Assembly: GCF_042661605.1 (NCBI RefSeq)
Contig: NZ_JBHSWJ010000002.1
Location: 3,038,001 to 3,102,000 of the forward strand
Origin: Branchiibius cervicis
Lineage (GTDB): Bacteria > Actinomycetota > Actinomycetes > Actinomycetales > Dermatophilaceae
Direction of reading: 5' to 3'
Length of the DNA stretch: 64,000 nt
Both the position numbers and the translations under genes were made by a program. The notes below the pieces were generated by a model. The model saw only the letters and a list, made by a program, of their open reading frames with translations, had not been told where the DNA came from and ran no database searches. Below, in pieces: positions 54,784 through 63,893 of the stretch. Positions within the stretch are counted from its first letter, which is position 1; the number at the start of each line of letters is the position of its first letter.

Positions 54784-56544
54784 ATGTACTACAGCAGCGG
54801 TAATTACGACGCCTTTGCCCGACCGCGGAAACCAGCTGGAGTCGACGACAAGACGGCCTGGTTCGTCGGCGCCGGCCTGGCGTCCTTGTCGGGGGCGGCG
54901 TTCCTGATCCGCGACGGACAGATGGACGGGTCCAAGATCACCATCCTGGAGGAGTTGAAGCTGCCCGGCGGCGCCCTGGACGGGATCAAAGAACCCAAGA
55001 AGGGTTTCGTGATCCGCGGCGGACGCGAAATGGAGAACCACTTCGAATGCCTCTGGGATCTGTTCCGGTCCATCCCCTCCATCGAGGTCGAGGACGCCAG
55101 CGTGCTGGACGAGTTCTACTGGCTGAACAAGGACGACCCGAACTTCTCCCTCGAGCGGGCGACCGTGAACCGGGGTGAGAGTGCGCACACCGACAACAAG
55201 TTCACGATGTCGCAGAAGGCACAGAACGAGTTGGTCAAACTCTTCATGGCCACGCGCAAGGAGATGGAGAACAAACGCATCGACGAGGTCTTCACCGACG
55301 AGTTCTTCAAGAGCAACTTCTGGCTCTACTGGCAGACCATGTTCGCCTTCGAGAAGTGGCACTCAGCGCTGGAGATGAAGCTCTACGTCCACCGGTTCAT
55401 CCACCACATCAGCGGCCTGCCCGATCTGAGTGCGCTGAAATTCACCAAGTACAACCAGTACGAATCCCTGGTCCTCCCGTTGTACAAGTGGCTGCTGGAC
55501 AAGGGCGTCACCTTCCACTTCAGCACGACGGTCACCGACGTCGACTTCGACCTGTCCGACCCGCAGCACAAGAAGGCGACCCGTATCCACTGGGTGAAGG
55601 AAGGCGCCGAGGGCGGTGTCGACCTCGGCGAGAACGACCTGGTCTTCATGACGATCGGCTCGCTGACGGAGAACTCCGACGAAGGAGACCAGCACACACC
55701 CGCGAAGCTCAACACCGGCCCGGCGCCCGCTTGGGACCTCTGGCGACGGATCGCGGCCAAGGACGACTCCTTCGGTCACCCGGACGTCTTCGCCGGCGAT
55801 ATCGAGAAGTCCAAATGGGAGTCGGCCACCGTCACCACCCTCGACCACCGCATCCCCGAGTTCATCCAGAAGATCACCAAGCGCGATCCGTTCAGCGGCA
55901 AGATCGTCACTGGCGGCATCGTGTCCGCCAAGGACTCCGCCTGGTACATGAGCTGGACGGTCAACCGGCAACCGCACTTCAAGCAGCAGCCCAAGGACCA
56001 GGTCGTGGTGTGGGTGTACGCCCTGAACACCAACACCCCGGGCGACTACACCAAGAAGTCCATCCAGGATTCCACCGGCGAGGAGATCTGCCAGGAGTGG
56101 CTCTACCACCTGGGTGTGCCGGAGTCGGACATCCCTGAGCTGGCCGCCAACGCCGCCAAGACGGTGCCGTGCATGATGCCCTACGTCACGGCCTTCTTCA
56201 TGCCCCGCCAGGCCGGCGACCGACCGGACGTCGTCCCTGAGGGTTCGGTCAACTTCGCCTTCATCGGCCAGTTCTCCGAATCCAAGGAGCGCGACTGTGT
56301 CTTCACCACGGAGTACTCGGTGCGCACGCCCATGGAAGCGGTGTACACCCTGCTCGACATCGAGCGAGGTGTCCCGGAGGTGTTCGGATCGACGTACGAC
56401 GTGCGTAGTCTCCTGACGGCGACCACGCGGCTGCGCGACGGAGCGCCGGTGGTCACCGGACCCAAGTTCGCTCAGCCATGGATGAAGACCAAGGTGACCA
56501 AGAACGAGGTCGGCGAGCTGCTCACCAAGTACGGCCTCATCTGA
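54784..56544 (+). CDS. ohyA: Oleate hydratase (FAD-dependent, MCRA family)
   Basis: 586 residues, the usual family length. The FAD-binding motif is AWFVGAGLASLSGAAFLIRD (about 25-44), followed by ILEELKLPGGALDG and the conserved FVIRGGREMENHFECLWDLF. Later conserved parts are SWTVNRQPHFKQQPKDQVVV and FIGQFSESKERDCVFTTEYS. Oleate hydratase adds water to the cis-9 double bond of unsaturated fatty acids, giving 10-hydroxy fatty acids. ATG 54784 follows AAGGAGCGCGACG, a good Shine-Dalgarno. It is flanked by its own hairpin terminator and appears to be a single-gene transcript, likely a detoxification function. Confidence 0.95.
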   Translation: MYYSSGNYDAFARPRKPAGVDDKTAWFVGAGLASLSGAAFLIRDGQMDGSKITILEELKLPGGALDGIKEPKKGFVIRGGREMENHFECLWDLFRSIPSIEVEDASVLDEFYWLNKDDPNFSLERATVNRGESAHTDNKFTMSQKAQNELVKLFMATRKEMENKRIDEVFTDEFFKSNFWLYWQTMFAFEKWHSALEMKLYVHRFIHHISGLPDLSALKFTKYNQYESLVLPLYKWLLDKGVTFHFSTTVTDVDFDLSDPQHKKATRIHWVKEGAEGGVDLGENDLVFMTIGSLTENSDEGDQHTPAKLNTGPAPAWDLWRRIAAKDDSFGHPDVFAGDIEKSKWESATVTTLDHRIPEFIQKITKRDPFSGKIVTGGIVSAKDSAWYMSWTVNRQPHFKQQPKDQVVVWVYALNTNTPGDYTKKSIQDSTGEEICQEWLYHLGVPESDIPELAANAAKTVPCMMPYVTAFFMPRQAGDRPDVVPEGSVNFAFIGQFSESKERDCVFTTEYSVRTPMEAVYTLLDIERGVPEVFGSTYDVRSLLTATTRLRDGAPVVTGPKFAQPWMKTKVTKNEVGELLTKYGLI

Positions 56545-56558
56545 TCGAACCGTTTGCC

Positions 56559-56593
56559 AAGGGGCGCCGCGGCCACTGGGCCGGGGCGCCCTT
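56559..56593. terminator. Hairpin terminator after oleate hydratase
   Basis: AAGGGGCGCC (56559-56568) pairs with GGCGCCCTT (56585-56593) with a single bulged G, and CGGCC/GGCCG can pair further inside. It starts 15 bp after the oleate hydratase stop. No T-tract is present beyond TTCGTTG. Confidence 0.65.
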
Positions 56594-56725
56594 CGTTGCC
56601 CGGCCCGGTTACCGAACCGTGTCCGAGAAGTTTGGTGGGTTGCCTGGTCTGTGCCCCTCCTGTGTGCCAGAGTGTGGCTGCCGACACGGCGTCGGCGCAG
56701 TGCGAGCGACCTCGGGGGTCGACAC

Positions 56726-58924
56726 GTGATCAGGATGCGACGTGCGGTGGCCGGGTCCACCGCAGCTCTCTTTGCAATTGCTGCTTTCGGCGCGAATTCC
56801 GTTGCCAGCGCGAGCAATTCGACGACCAACAGCACTCCGACAATCAGTAGGGCGGCGGCCGCGCCCAGGATCGTGCGGTTGATCACCGGCGAGACGGTGC
56901 TGCAGCGTCAGGTTGCCGGCCGTCCGGTGACCACCGTCATCCCGGCTGCCGGCGAGCGCGGCGGCATGGTGCGCATGAGCAGCCCCAAGAAGTCCTTGCT
57001 CATCCCCACAGCTGCCCTGCCCTACCTCGGCAGCGCCCTTGACCCTGCCTTGTTCGACGTTTCCAGAGTCTCCAGCGGCCTCACCGTGCACGTGAGCGGC
57101 CCGAAACTGTCGGCGGTCAGAGTCCCCGGGCTGCACGTGACCAAACGGACGTCCGCCGAGATCACCGGGACGTTCGACCGGGCCGGCAGTGCCGCGTTCG
57201 GCGCCGCTCTACGCAAGCAGGCGGCGGCCGATCGCGCAGCGCACCGCACGAGCAGCACCCTGTTCGGCGCGGCCCGGATCGGCGTGACCGCCGGGCCGGC
57301 GCACGTCGTCAAACCCGCCTTCGCACAGGTCACCACCCGGTTCACCGTCCTGGATCGCAGCGGCCGCCCGGCGCCCTTCGCCATGCTCTTCCTGCTCAAC
57401 CTCGACGACCCCGAGAAGTTCACGGACGGAGTCGCGGTCATGGCCGGCCAGGCCCGAGCCAGCCTGCCGAAGGGCCGCTACAACGTATTCGCCGCGATCA
57501 GCGACGACACCTCCGACTCGGTGGTGACGCTGCCGGTCATCACCGCCAGGACGAATCTGCAGAAGTTCACCATCGACGCCCGGCGCGCGACCGCGAAGGT
57601 GTCCTTGGTCACCCCGCGGCCGACTGCCGCCGATTACGAGTTGACCTCGCTGGACCTACTGCAGACCGTGACCATCGAGAGCAACGATTGGGCCGCAGAG
57701 ACCTTCACCGACAACGGCGTGCTGGAATTCGGGCGACGCGACCTGTTCATCAATCCGAGCGCGGCACCTCCCACGGGCACCCAGACACTGAGCACCGGAT
57801 TCCTCTTCGGCAACGACCAGCAGTCGGCTGCGCCATATTCCTACACTGCCTCCTACCAGTCGACGGGCGCGATCTCGTCCTCCCAGCGGCACGTCGTGGG
57901 CGCCGTCGCGACCCTCGACATGAGCTACTACCGGATTGCGCGGGGTGTCGTCGACGGCATCAGCCACACACCGCTGTCCACCGGCGACGCACCCACCTCC
58001 TCGTTCGGCTGGGCAACGCCGCCGGGCGGCCGGGCGACGGACTATCTGGTGGCCGCGAGAGGCACCCTCTGGCAGGACGACTACCTCCCGTCGATGGATC
58101 CGAGCGCCACGGTGATGGCCGACGCGCAGGATGTGCCCCGTGAGCGCCTGGCCGGACGGACCTACCCGGTCGATTACCTGCGCGGACCGCTGGCACCCGG
58201 CGTACCGGTCGCCGCGACCGGTTCGGGATACCTGTGTTACTCCTGCCGCACCGACGACCAGCTGGTCGTCGGCCTCTTGCCGTTCACCGATTCGGTTCCT
58301 GGCCACTTCGGATCGATCGGACTGACCGACGGCGCCGTCACGGTCGCAGCGTTCAAGGTCTGGCAGGACGGCAAGCTCGTCGACAGCGAGACCAACGCTT
58401 CGGGTCTGATGCTCATGGCGCCCGGCCGCCAGTCGACGATCCGGACCCGGTTGGAGATGTGGTTGAGCCCGGCCGGATTCACCCGGTCCACCCACTCGAT
58501 CACCGATCTGACGTTCCACACCTCCGCCAAGGACCCGCTCGCTCCGGCGTCGTGGGACTGCGGCACCGACCCGTGGGATGGACCGACCACGTGCCGCGTC
58601 CCGAGCGAGCTGACGACCTCAGTGCCATTGCCGACCGCCCTGGACAGCACGATGACCGTGGGCGCGCATCCCTTCACCTTCTCGATCGCGCCGATCCTCG
58701 GCAATGCCCCGGTCACCGCGACGATCCACATCAGCGCGGACGGCGGGCGGACGTTCACGAATGTCCCCGTGACCGCCCTGGGCAACAACCAGTTCCGGGC
58801 CGAGTTGACGAATCCGCCCAACGCAGTAGGGAAGTCAGTGACGGTCAGGGTCAGCGGCCACACCGCGGGCGGGGACTCGATCACCCAGACCACGGACTCG
58901 GCGTACGTCGTGAAGGGAGCCTGA
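56726..58924 (+). CDS. Large secreted protein resembling the non-catalytic parts of S8 proteases
   Basis: 732 residues from the GTG at 56726 (GGGGG Shine-Dalgarno); ATG 56735 is possible. A signal peptide is present (RRAVAGSTAALFAIAAFGAN), cleaved near SVASA. Residues about 45-130 (RIVRLITGETVLQRQVAGRP, then LPYLGSALDPALFDVSRV) resemble the N-terminal region of large actinobacterial subtilases. No D-T-G, H-G-T or G-T-S-M-A catalytic motif follows. The rest is beta-rich with a Cys pair (YLCYSCRTDD) and ends in an immunoglobulin-like domain (SADGGRTFTNVPVTAL). I infer a non-catalytic secreted protein. It is separated by one base from the sedolisin gene. Confidence 0.78.
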   Translation: MIRMRRAVAGSTAALFAIAAFGANSVASASNSTTNSTPTISRAAAAPRIVRLITGETVLQRQVAGRPVTTVIPAAGERGGMVRMSSPKKSLLIPTAALPYLGSALDPALFDVSRVSSGLTVHVSGPKLSAVRVPGLHVTKRTSAEITGTFDRAGSAAFGAALRKQAAADRAAHRTSSTLFGAARIGVTAGPAHVVKPAFAQVTTRFTVLDRSGRPAPFAMLFLLNLDDPEKFTDGVAVMAGQARASLPKGRYNVFAAISDDTSDSVVTLPVITARTNLQKFTIDARRATAKVSLVTPRPTAADYELTSLDLLQTVTIESNDWAAETFTDNGVLEFGRRDLFINPSAAPPTGTQTLSTGFLFGNDQQSAAPYSYTASYQSTGAISSSQRHVVGAVATLDMSYYRIARGVVDGISHTPLSTGDAPTSSFGWATPPGGRATDYLVAARGTLWQDDYLPSMDPSATVMADAQDVPRERLAGRTYPVDYLRGPLAPGVPVAATGSGYLCYSCRTDDQLVVGLLPFTDSVPGHFGSIGLTDGAVTVAAFKVWQDGKLVDSETNASGLMLMAPGRQSTIRTRLEMWLSPAGFTRSTHSITDLTFHTSAKDPLAPASWDCGTDPWDGPTTCRVPSELTTSVPLPTALDSTMTVGAHPFTFSIAPILGNAPVTATIHISADGGRTFTNVPVTALGNNQFRAELTNPPNAVGKSVTVRVSGHTAGGDSITQTTDSAYVVKGA

Positions 58925-58925
58925 G

Positions 58926-60131
58926 ATGCATCGCACCGTGCGCGGGTTGTTGGTCCCGCTGCTGGCTCTCGCCCTGGCCGGGCTGGGCGTGTTCGGCCCC
59001 GAACCGGCCACCGCCACCCCCACCCCGTTGCCCGCGAGCGGGACCGCCCGGGCCGCGTGCACCGCGGTCCCTGCGGGCAAGGTCCGCTGCCTGGCCCAGT
59101 ACCGCACCTCGACCTCGGGACGGCGCACGAACCTGCCCCAGGTGATCCAGACGCTCGGCCCGTCCCAGATCGCCTCGGCGTACGGGCTGCGCGGCGGCGC
59201 GGTCGGGGTCACCGTGGCGGTCGTCGGAGCGTTCAGCAACCCGAACCTGGAGAAGGACCTCGCGGTCTATCGCAAACAGTCCGGGTTGGCATCGTGCACG
59301 ACCAAGAACCGCTGCTTACGTATCGTCAACCAACGGGGAGCGACCGGTCCGTTGCCGCAGCCCGATCCGGACTGGGGTCTGGAAGCAGCCCTGGACGTGG
59401 ACGCCGTCTCCGCCGCGTGTCCCGCCTGCAAGATCCTCGTGGTGGAGGCCGACGACAACAACGACGTGTCACTGGCCGCCGCCGTCAACACCGCGGTCCG
59501 CCTCAAGGCGGCCGTCGTGTCCAACAGTTACGGCGGGCCCGAGTACACCGCGGTCCCCTCCCTGGCCGCCCGCTACTACCGTCACCCGGGCGTGCCGATC
59601 GTCGCCTCCTCCGGTGACGACGGGTTCCAGCCGGCCAGTTTCCCGGCCAGCTCCACGACGGTGATCTCCGTCGGAGGCACGTCGCTGACCCGCAACGTGC
59701 GCAGCGCCCGGGGCTGGAGCGAGTCCGCGTGGGAGGACGGCGGCAGCGGCTGTTCGGCGTGGTTCGCCAAACCGTCCTATCAGACCCGGGCGCTGGACCA
59801 TTGCCCGATGCGCACCAGCACCGATGTGTCAGCGGTAGGCGACCCGTACAGCAACTTCGCCGTCTACGACACGTTCGGCACGCCGACCGATTGGCTGCTT
59901 GTCGGCGGGACCAGCCTGTCCGCGCCGTTGGTCGCAGGGATGATCGCCCGGGCCGGCCATGCGAAGTCCTACGGCACCACCGCCGGGCGGATCTACCGGC
60001 ACCGCTCGTGGTTCCACGACATCAGGTCGGGCAGCAACGGCTACTGCGGCGGCGACTACCTGTGCACGGCCAAGAAAGGCTACGACGCCCCGACCGGAGT
60101 CGGGACGCCGCGCACCTTGGCCGGACTGTAG
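58926..60131 (+). CDS. Secreted sedolisin-type serine-carboxyl protease (family S53), short prosegment
   Basis: 401 residues. The signal peptide ends near ATATP (about residue 31). Catalytic Glu153 and Asp157 lie in DWGLEAALDVDAVSAACPAC, the oxyanion Asp in VASSGDDGFQPASFP, and Ser330 in LVGGTSLSAPLVAG. A C-terminal Ca site is suggested by HDIRSG and GYDAPTGVGTP. Only about 50 residues separate the signal peptide from the catalytic domain, so the large activation prodomain of typical sedolisins is missing. Sedolisins are usually acid-acting. The gene begins one base after the stop of the large secreted protein. Confidence 0.9.
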   Translation: MHRTVRGLLVPLLALALAGLGVFGPEPATATPTPLPASGTARAACTAVPAGKVRCLAQYRTSTSGRRTNLPQVIQTLGPSQIASAYGLRGGAVGVTVAVVGAFSNPNLEKDLAVYRKQSGLASCTTKNRCLRIVNQRGATGPLPQPDPDWGLEAALDVDAVSAACPACKILVVEADDNNDVSLAAAVNTAVRLKAAVVSNSYGGPEYTAVPSLAARYYRHPGVPIVASSGDDGFQPASFPASSTTVISVGGTSLTRNVRSARGWSESAWEDGGSGCSAWFAKPSYQTRALDHCPMRTSTDVSAVGDPYSNFAVYDTFGTPTDWLLVGGTSLSAPLVAGMIARAGHAKSYGTTAGRIYRHRSWFHDIRSGSNGYCGGDYLCTAKKGYDAPTGVGTPRTLAGL

Positions 60132-60137
60132 GACCGG

Positions 60138-60920
60138 CTACTTCGACCACACGATCGGATCGTCGCGGTACTTGTTGTCGGAGTAGTTCTCGTAGTTCCA
60201 CCGACTGTCGTCGTAGGTCGCCCCGGTGACCTCGTCCCCCGAGGGCGCCAGCACGATCGTGCAACCGGTGGCGGTGGCACCCACCGGGATGGTGAGGTTG
60301 TCGCCGCTGCCGGTGGCTTTGAAGCTCTTGCTGTCACACGGCCCCAACTGGCCGAAGACGATCAGGCTCTGCGCCTCGGAGCCGTCCTTCAGGGTGCCGT
60401 CGACGCTGGGCACGCTGACGCCGAGGTTCGAGGCGCCCTTGGTGGACAACAACTTGGCGTTGACGGTGATGTAGTACGGCGTCTGCCCCTTGAACTTGGC
60501 GGCGTTCTCCAGCTTGGAAAGGTCGGCCTCCGAGCCCTTCTCGATCTTTGCGACGCTCAGCTCGATGGTCGTCTCGTAGTACTTGGGGTCCTTCGGGTCA
60601 TCACCGCGGTTGGTGTGGATGACGGCTGCCTGGCCCACCTTCAGCTTGGTCCCCGGCGGGGTGACGGTGCCCGGCGTACCTTCGGTCGCACCGCCGGCGG
60701 CCGACGTGCTCGGCGCTTCGCCACCAGCGGACGTGCTCGATGACTGCGACGCCGAACTGGTCGGCGAGTCCGACGTGGTCGGGGCGGCGCTGCTGGAGGA
60801 GGTGGTCGAGGTCCCACCGCTCGGCGCGGAGACACTGACACTGCTGCCGCAGGCGGCCAGCCCGAGCACCGCGGAGGCGGCGCCGACGGCGATCAGTGGG
60901 CGGTGGATCGGGATGCGCAT
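60138..60920 (-). CDS. Putative lipoprotein with Ser/Thr-rich linker
   Basis: 260 residues from ATG 60920 (MRIPIHRPLIAVG) with signal and lipobox VLGLAAC (about 22-28). A Ser/Thr linker of about 60 residues follows, then a beta-rich domain (KVGQAAVIHTNRGDDPKDPK, YYETTIELSVAKIEKG, YITVNAKLLSTKGASNLGVS), which resembles the DUF4352/immunoglobulin-like domains of actinobacterial lipoproteins. One Cys pair (GPCDSKSF, TGCTIVLAPSG) may be disulfide-bonded. Function unknown. It is convergent with the sedolisin gene, with only 6 bp between stops. Confidence 0.82.
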   Translation of the reverse strand: MRIPIHRPLIAVGAASAVLGLAACGSSVSVSAPSGGTSTTSSSSAAPTTSDSPTSSASQSSSTSAGGEAPSTSAAGGATEGTPGTVTPPGTKLKVGQAAVIHTNRGDDPKDPKYYETTIELSVAKIEKGSEADLSKLENAAKFKGQTPYYITVNAKLLSTKGASNLGVSVPSVDGTLKDGSEAQSLIVFGQLGPCDSKSFKATGSGDNLTIPVGATATGCTIVLAPSGDEVTGATYDDSRWNYENYSDNKYRDDPIVWSK

Positions 60921-61025
60921 GGAGTCCCCTTCGGACGTTTGCTGATCGGGTATGTCCCGATACAAACAGAGACACCCAGCGAATTCACAGCCAGCAGGTG
61001 TCGGGAGTTCTCCCCTCCCGCCCGC

Positions 61026-61829
61026 TCACTCCTGCCGGAATGTCCCCATGGCCGTGACCCGCCCGTGCCGGTCGCGCACCTGCCTCGAGCCCGGTTCGGC
61101 GCCGGGTCCGACGATGAGGCCCTGGAAGTCGCAGAGCGGGGAGACCAGCCGGTAATCGCACACGGTTCCCACGGCGGTTCCGGTCCCCGCCCGGCGAGCG
61201 CTTTCAGCCATCATCAGTGCCTGCAACGGACCATGGGTCAGCAGACCCGGATAGCCCTCGACCTGCGTCGCGTATTCACGGTCGTAGTGGATCCGGTGTC
61301 CGTTGTAGGTCAGCGCGGAGAAGCGGAACAGCAGCGGTGGGTTGATCTCCAACTCCCATTCGTCGCCGGCCACGGGCTGATCGTCGCCGATGTGCTCTAC
61401 CGGCCCGGTTGCCACCATGTCCCGGTAGACGACGTCCTGGCGTTCATCGACGCACAGCACCCCGTCTTGGGTGATCCGGTGGCGGACGCTGACGAAGGTC
61501 AATCGTCCACTGCGACCGTGCTTTTCGACCGTGTCGATGATTTCGGTACGTCGTGTGGCCACCTGGCCGAGTCGCAGCGGCTCCATGGTGCGCACCTGGC
61601 CGCCCGCCCACATCCTGCGCCGCCCCGGCTCCGGTGGGGCGGGCAGGACGCCGCGTAACGGGTGACCATCCGGGCCGAGATCGGCCTGAGCGGGTCGATC
61701 GAGCAGGTACACCCAATGCCACATCATCGGCAACGCGTCGTGCGGTTGCTCGACCCCGATGAGTCCGGCGAGCGCCTCGGCCGGCCCGGCAACCAGGACT
61801 TCGGACCTCTCGATGACCTCCTCGCTCAT
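61026..61829 (-). CDS. MaoC/HTD2-type hydratase, probable itaconyl-CoA or mesaconyl-C4-CoA hydratase
   Basis: A 267-residue double-hotdog hydratase: PMMWHWVYLLDRPAQADLGP, GHPLRGVLPAPPEPGRRRMW and AGGQVRTMEPLRLGQVATRR in the N-terminal half, and FRFSALTYNGHRIHYDREYA in the C-terminal half with the hydratase-2 His/Asp region (RIHYD) and GLLTHGPLQALMM. This is the 3-methylfumaryl/mesaconyl-C4-CoA hydratase and RipB/Ich-like group. The ATG overlaps the CoA-transferase stop. With the adjacent CoA-transferase and citramalyl-CoA lyase-like genes it most likely hydrates itaconyl-CoA to citramalyl-CoA. Confidence 0.85.
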   Translation of the reverse strand: MSEEVIERSEVLVAGPAEALAGLIGVEQPHDALPMMWHWVYLLDRPAQADLGPDGHPLRGVLPAPPEPGRRRMWAGGQVRTMEPLRLGQVATRRTEIIDTVEKHGRSGRLTFVSVRHRITQDGVLCVDERQDVVYRDMVATGPVEHIGDDQPVAGDEWELEINPPLLFRFSALTYNGHRIHYDREYATQVEGYPGLLTHGPLQALMMAESARRAGTGTAVGTVCDYRLVSPLCDFQGLIVGPGAEPGSRQVRDRHGRVTAMGTFRQE

Positions 61830-62982
61830 GCGACGACCGTTGACACCGGAGCGAATTCAGCGCGCAACGACTCGTTGTGCGACCCCAACGAGGGTACGTC
61901 GCCCATCGCCGGGGCGGCGTCGGACAGAACGACGGGCGGCAGCAACGCATCGATCGCGTGACCGCCGGGGGTCATGACACTGCGCCAGCGGTCGCGGGCC
62001 TGCAGCTGGGGGTGCTGGCGGAACTGAGCGGGGGTGCGCATGCGGGCACAGGCGATCCCGACCTGGTCCAGCCGCGTCACGAGATCATCGGCGTCGTACG
62101 CCGCGAAGGCATTTTCCAGCAGTGCCGTCACGTCGGCGTCGTGCTCGACGCGCTCGGTGTTGTGCACGAAGCGGGGGTCCTCGATGAGCGATTCGTCGCC
62201 AATAACACTGCGACACAGTCCTGCCCACTCCCGGTCGTTCTGCACGCTGAGGAAGACCGTGTTGCCGTCGCCGGCGCGGTAAGGACCGTACGGGGCAATG
62301 GAGGCGTGCTTCGCGCCCGTGCGGATCGTGGGCCGCTCGCCGTACACCGCGTAGTAGGTCGGCTGCATCATCCACTCGCCCAACGCGTCCAGCATGGCCA
62401 CCTCGACGGTGGCTCCCTCACCGGTGCGGAAGCGGCGCAGCAGGGCGGACAGGATCCCCGAGTAGGCGTACATCCCCGTGGCAATGTCGGCCACCGAGAC
62501 ACCGACCTTGGCCGGTTCGTCGGGGGTTCCGGTCGTGCTGAGCAGCCCGGCTTCACACTGCACCAGCAGGTCGTAGGCCTTCTTGGACCGGAACGGTCCG
62601 TCGGGTCCGTAGCCGGAGATGGAGCAGTAGACCAGTTCGGGCCGTGCAGCCCGGAGCGTGCCGGCATCCAGACCCAGGCGCTCGACTGCGCCGGGGATGA
62701 GGTTCTGCACCACGACGTCCGCATTGGCGATCATTTCGTCGAGCACCGCCCGGTCGGCCACATCCTTGATGTCGAGCTCGATGGACTCCTTACCCCGGTT
62801 CAGCCAGACGAAATAGCTGGAGTCACCGTGCACGGTGCGGTCGTACTCGCGGGCGAAGTCACCTACGTCCGGCCGCTCGACCTTGATGACGCGAGCACCG
62901 AGATCGGCCAGTTGCCTGGTCGCGAAGGGAGCGGCGACCGCTTGCTCGAGGAGACCACGGTGATGCCGTCCAGGGGAAGCAT
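61826..62982 (-). CDS. CaiB/BaiF family III CoA-transferase, probable itaconate CoA-transferase (one frame break)
   Basis: 385 residues after repair. ATG 62982 (MLPLDGITVVSLEQAVAAPF) follows AGGAAGG, a strong Shine-Dalgarno. The GG pair 62950-62951 has lost one base in this sequence; restoring it joins the start to the body of the gene. The usual blocks are present: LADLGARVIKVERPDVGDFA, WLNRGKESIELDIKD, YCSISGYGPDGPF and GMYAYSGILSALLRRF. Family III enzymes move CoA between acids by a covalent aspartyl intermediate. Clustered with a CitE-like lyase and HTD-type hydratase, it probably activates itaconate or a related C5 acid. Confidence 0.86.
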
Positions 62983-62993
62983 GTCGGTCCTTC

Positions 62994-63869
62994 CTACAGA
63001 TCGTTGATCGCGTGACGTTGCAGGATCCGGCGGGCGCGCAGCACGACGGGTCGGTCGACCATCTGGCCGTCCACCTGCAGAGCCGTGGACAGGTCGTCCT
63101 CATCGAGCCGTTCGACACCGCCGATCGCGTGCGCGATGCGCAACGCCCAATCCAACTGCTCGGCCGACGGCGCGAAACCGACGTTGACGGGCACGACCTG
63201 CGAGGGGTGGATGCACAGCTTGCCGCCGAAGCCCAGTGCCCGGGCGGCCGCCGCGTCGCGACCGGCCTGCTCCGGGTCCTTCACCGCGGTGCTCACACCG
63301 TCTATGGGGCCGGTGAGTCCAGCAGCACGGGATGCCAAGACCAAGGAGCTGCGGGCGAACAGCATTGCCTCCCAGGTCTCTTCAGCGTCTACATCCACGG
63401 CGAAGTCGATCGACCCGAAGGCCAGAGCCACGACCCCGTCGGATCGTGCGATCCGGTCGGCCTCCTGCAGCCCGACCGCCGACTCGACCAGCGCGATAAC
63501 GGGCAGATCGTCGCCCAGGTCTTGACGCGCCGTACGCACACCCTCGACCGTGGCCTTGGGGACCATGACCCCCAGCGCCCCGGAACCTTTGATGGCCTCC
63601 ACGTCCTCGACGTACGCCGAACTGCCCGGGGCGTTGACCCGCACCCACGCGTCGCGCCCGTCGCCGACCCATTCCCGCACGGCCTGTCGGGCCGCCGGCT
63701 TCGTGGCCACGGACACCGCGTCCTCCAGGTCGAGGATGACCTGGTGGGCTCCTGCCGCGTGCGCCTTGGCGAAGCGCTCGGGCCGGTCGCCCGGGACGAA
63801 CAGCCAGGAGGATGAGGCATCTACCGGGGCAGCGCGTCCCGTTCGGGGTTCCATCACGTCAGTCTGCAT
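62994..63869 (-). CDS. HpcH/HpaI-CitE-type lyase, probable citramalyl-CoA lyase
   Basis: A 291-residue TIM-barrel lyase of the CitE-like group: SWLFVPGDRPERFAKAHAAG, ILDLEDAVSVATKPAARQAV (metal/CoA-binding region), RVNAPGSSAYVEDVEAI, IALVESAVGLQEADRIA (Glu metal ligand) and AFGSIDFAVDVDAEE (Asp metal ligand), then LGFGGKLCIHPSQVVPVN. Mycobacterial CitE and Pseudomonas Ccl cleave citramalyl-CoA into acetyl-CoA and pyruvate. It lies 11 bp upstream of the CoA-transferase and 24 bp downstream of an acyl-CoA dehydrogenase. Confidence 0.9.
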   Translation of the reverse strand: MQTDVMEPRTGRAAPVDASSSWLFVPGDRPERFAKAHAAGAHQVILDLEDAVSVATKPAARQAVREWVGDGRDAWVRVNAPGSSAYVEDVEAIKGSGALGVMVPKATVEGVRTARQDLGDDLPVIALVESAVGLQEADRIARSDGVVALAFGSIDFAVDVDAEETWEAMLFARSSLVLASRAAGLTGPIDGVSTAVKDPEQAGRDAAAARALGFGGKLCIHPSQVVPVNVGFAPSAEQLDWALRIAHAIGGVERLDEDDLSTALQVDGQMVDRPVVLRARRILQRHAINDL

Positions 63870-63893
63870 GCGCGGGTGCCTGTTCAGCGCGCT

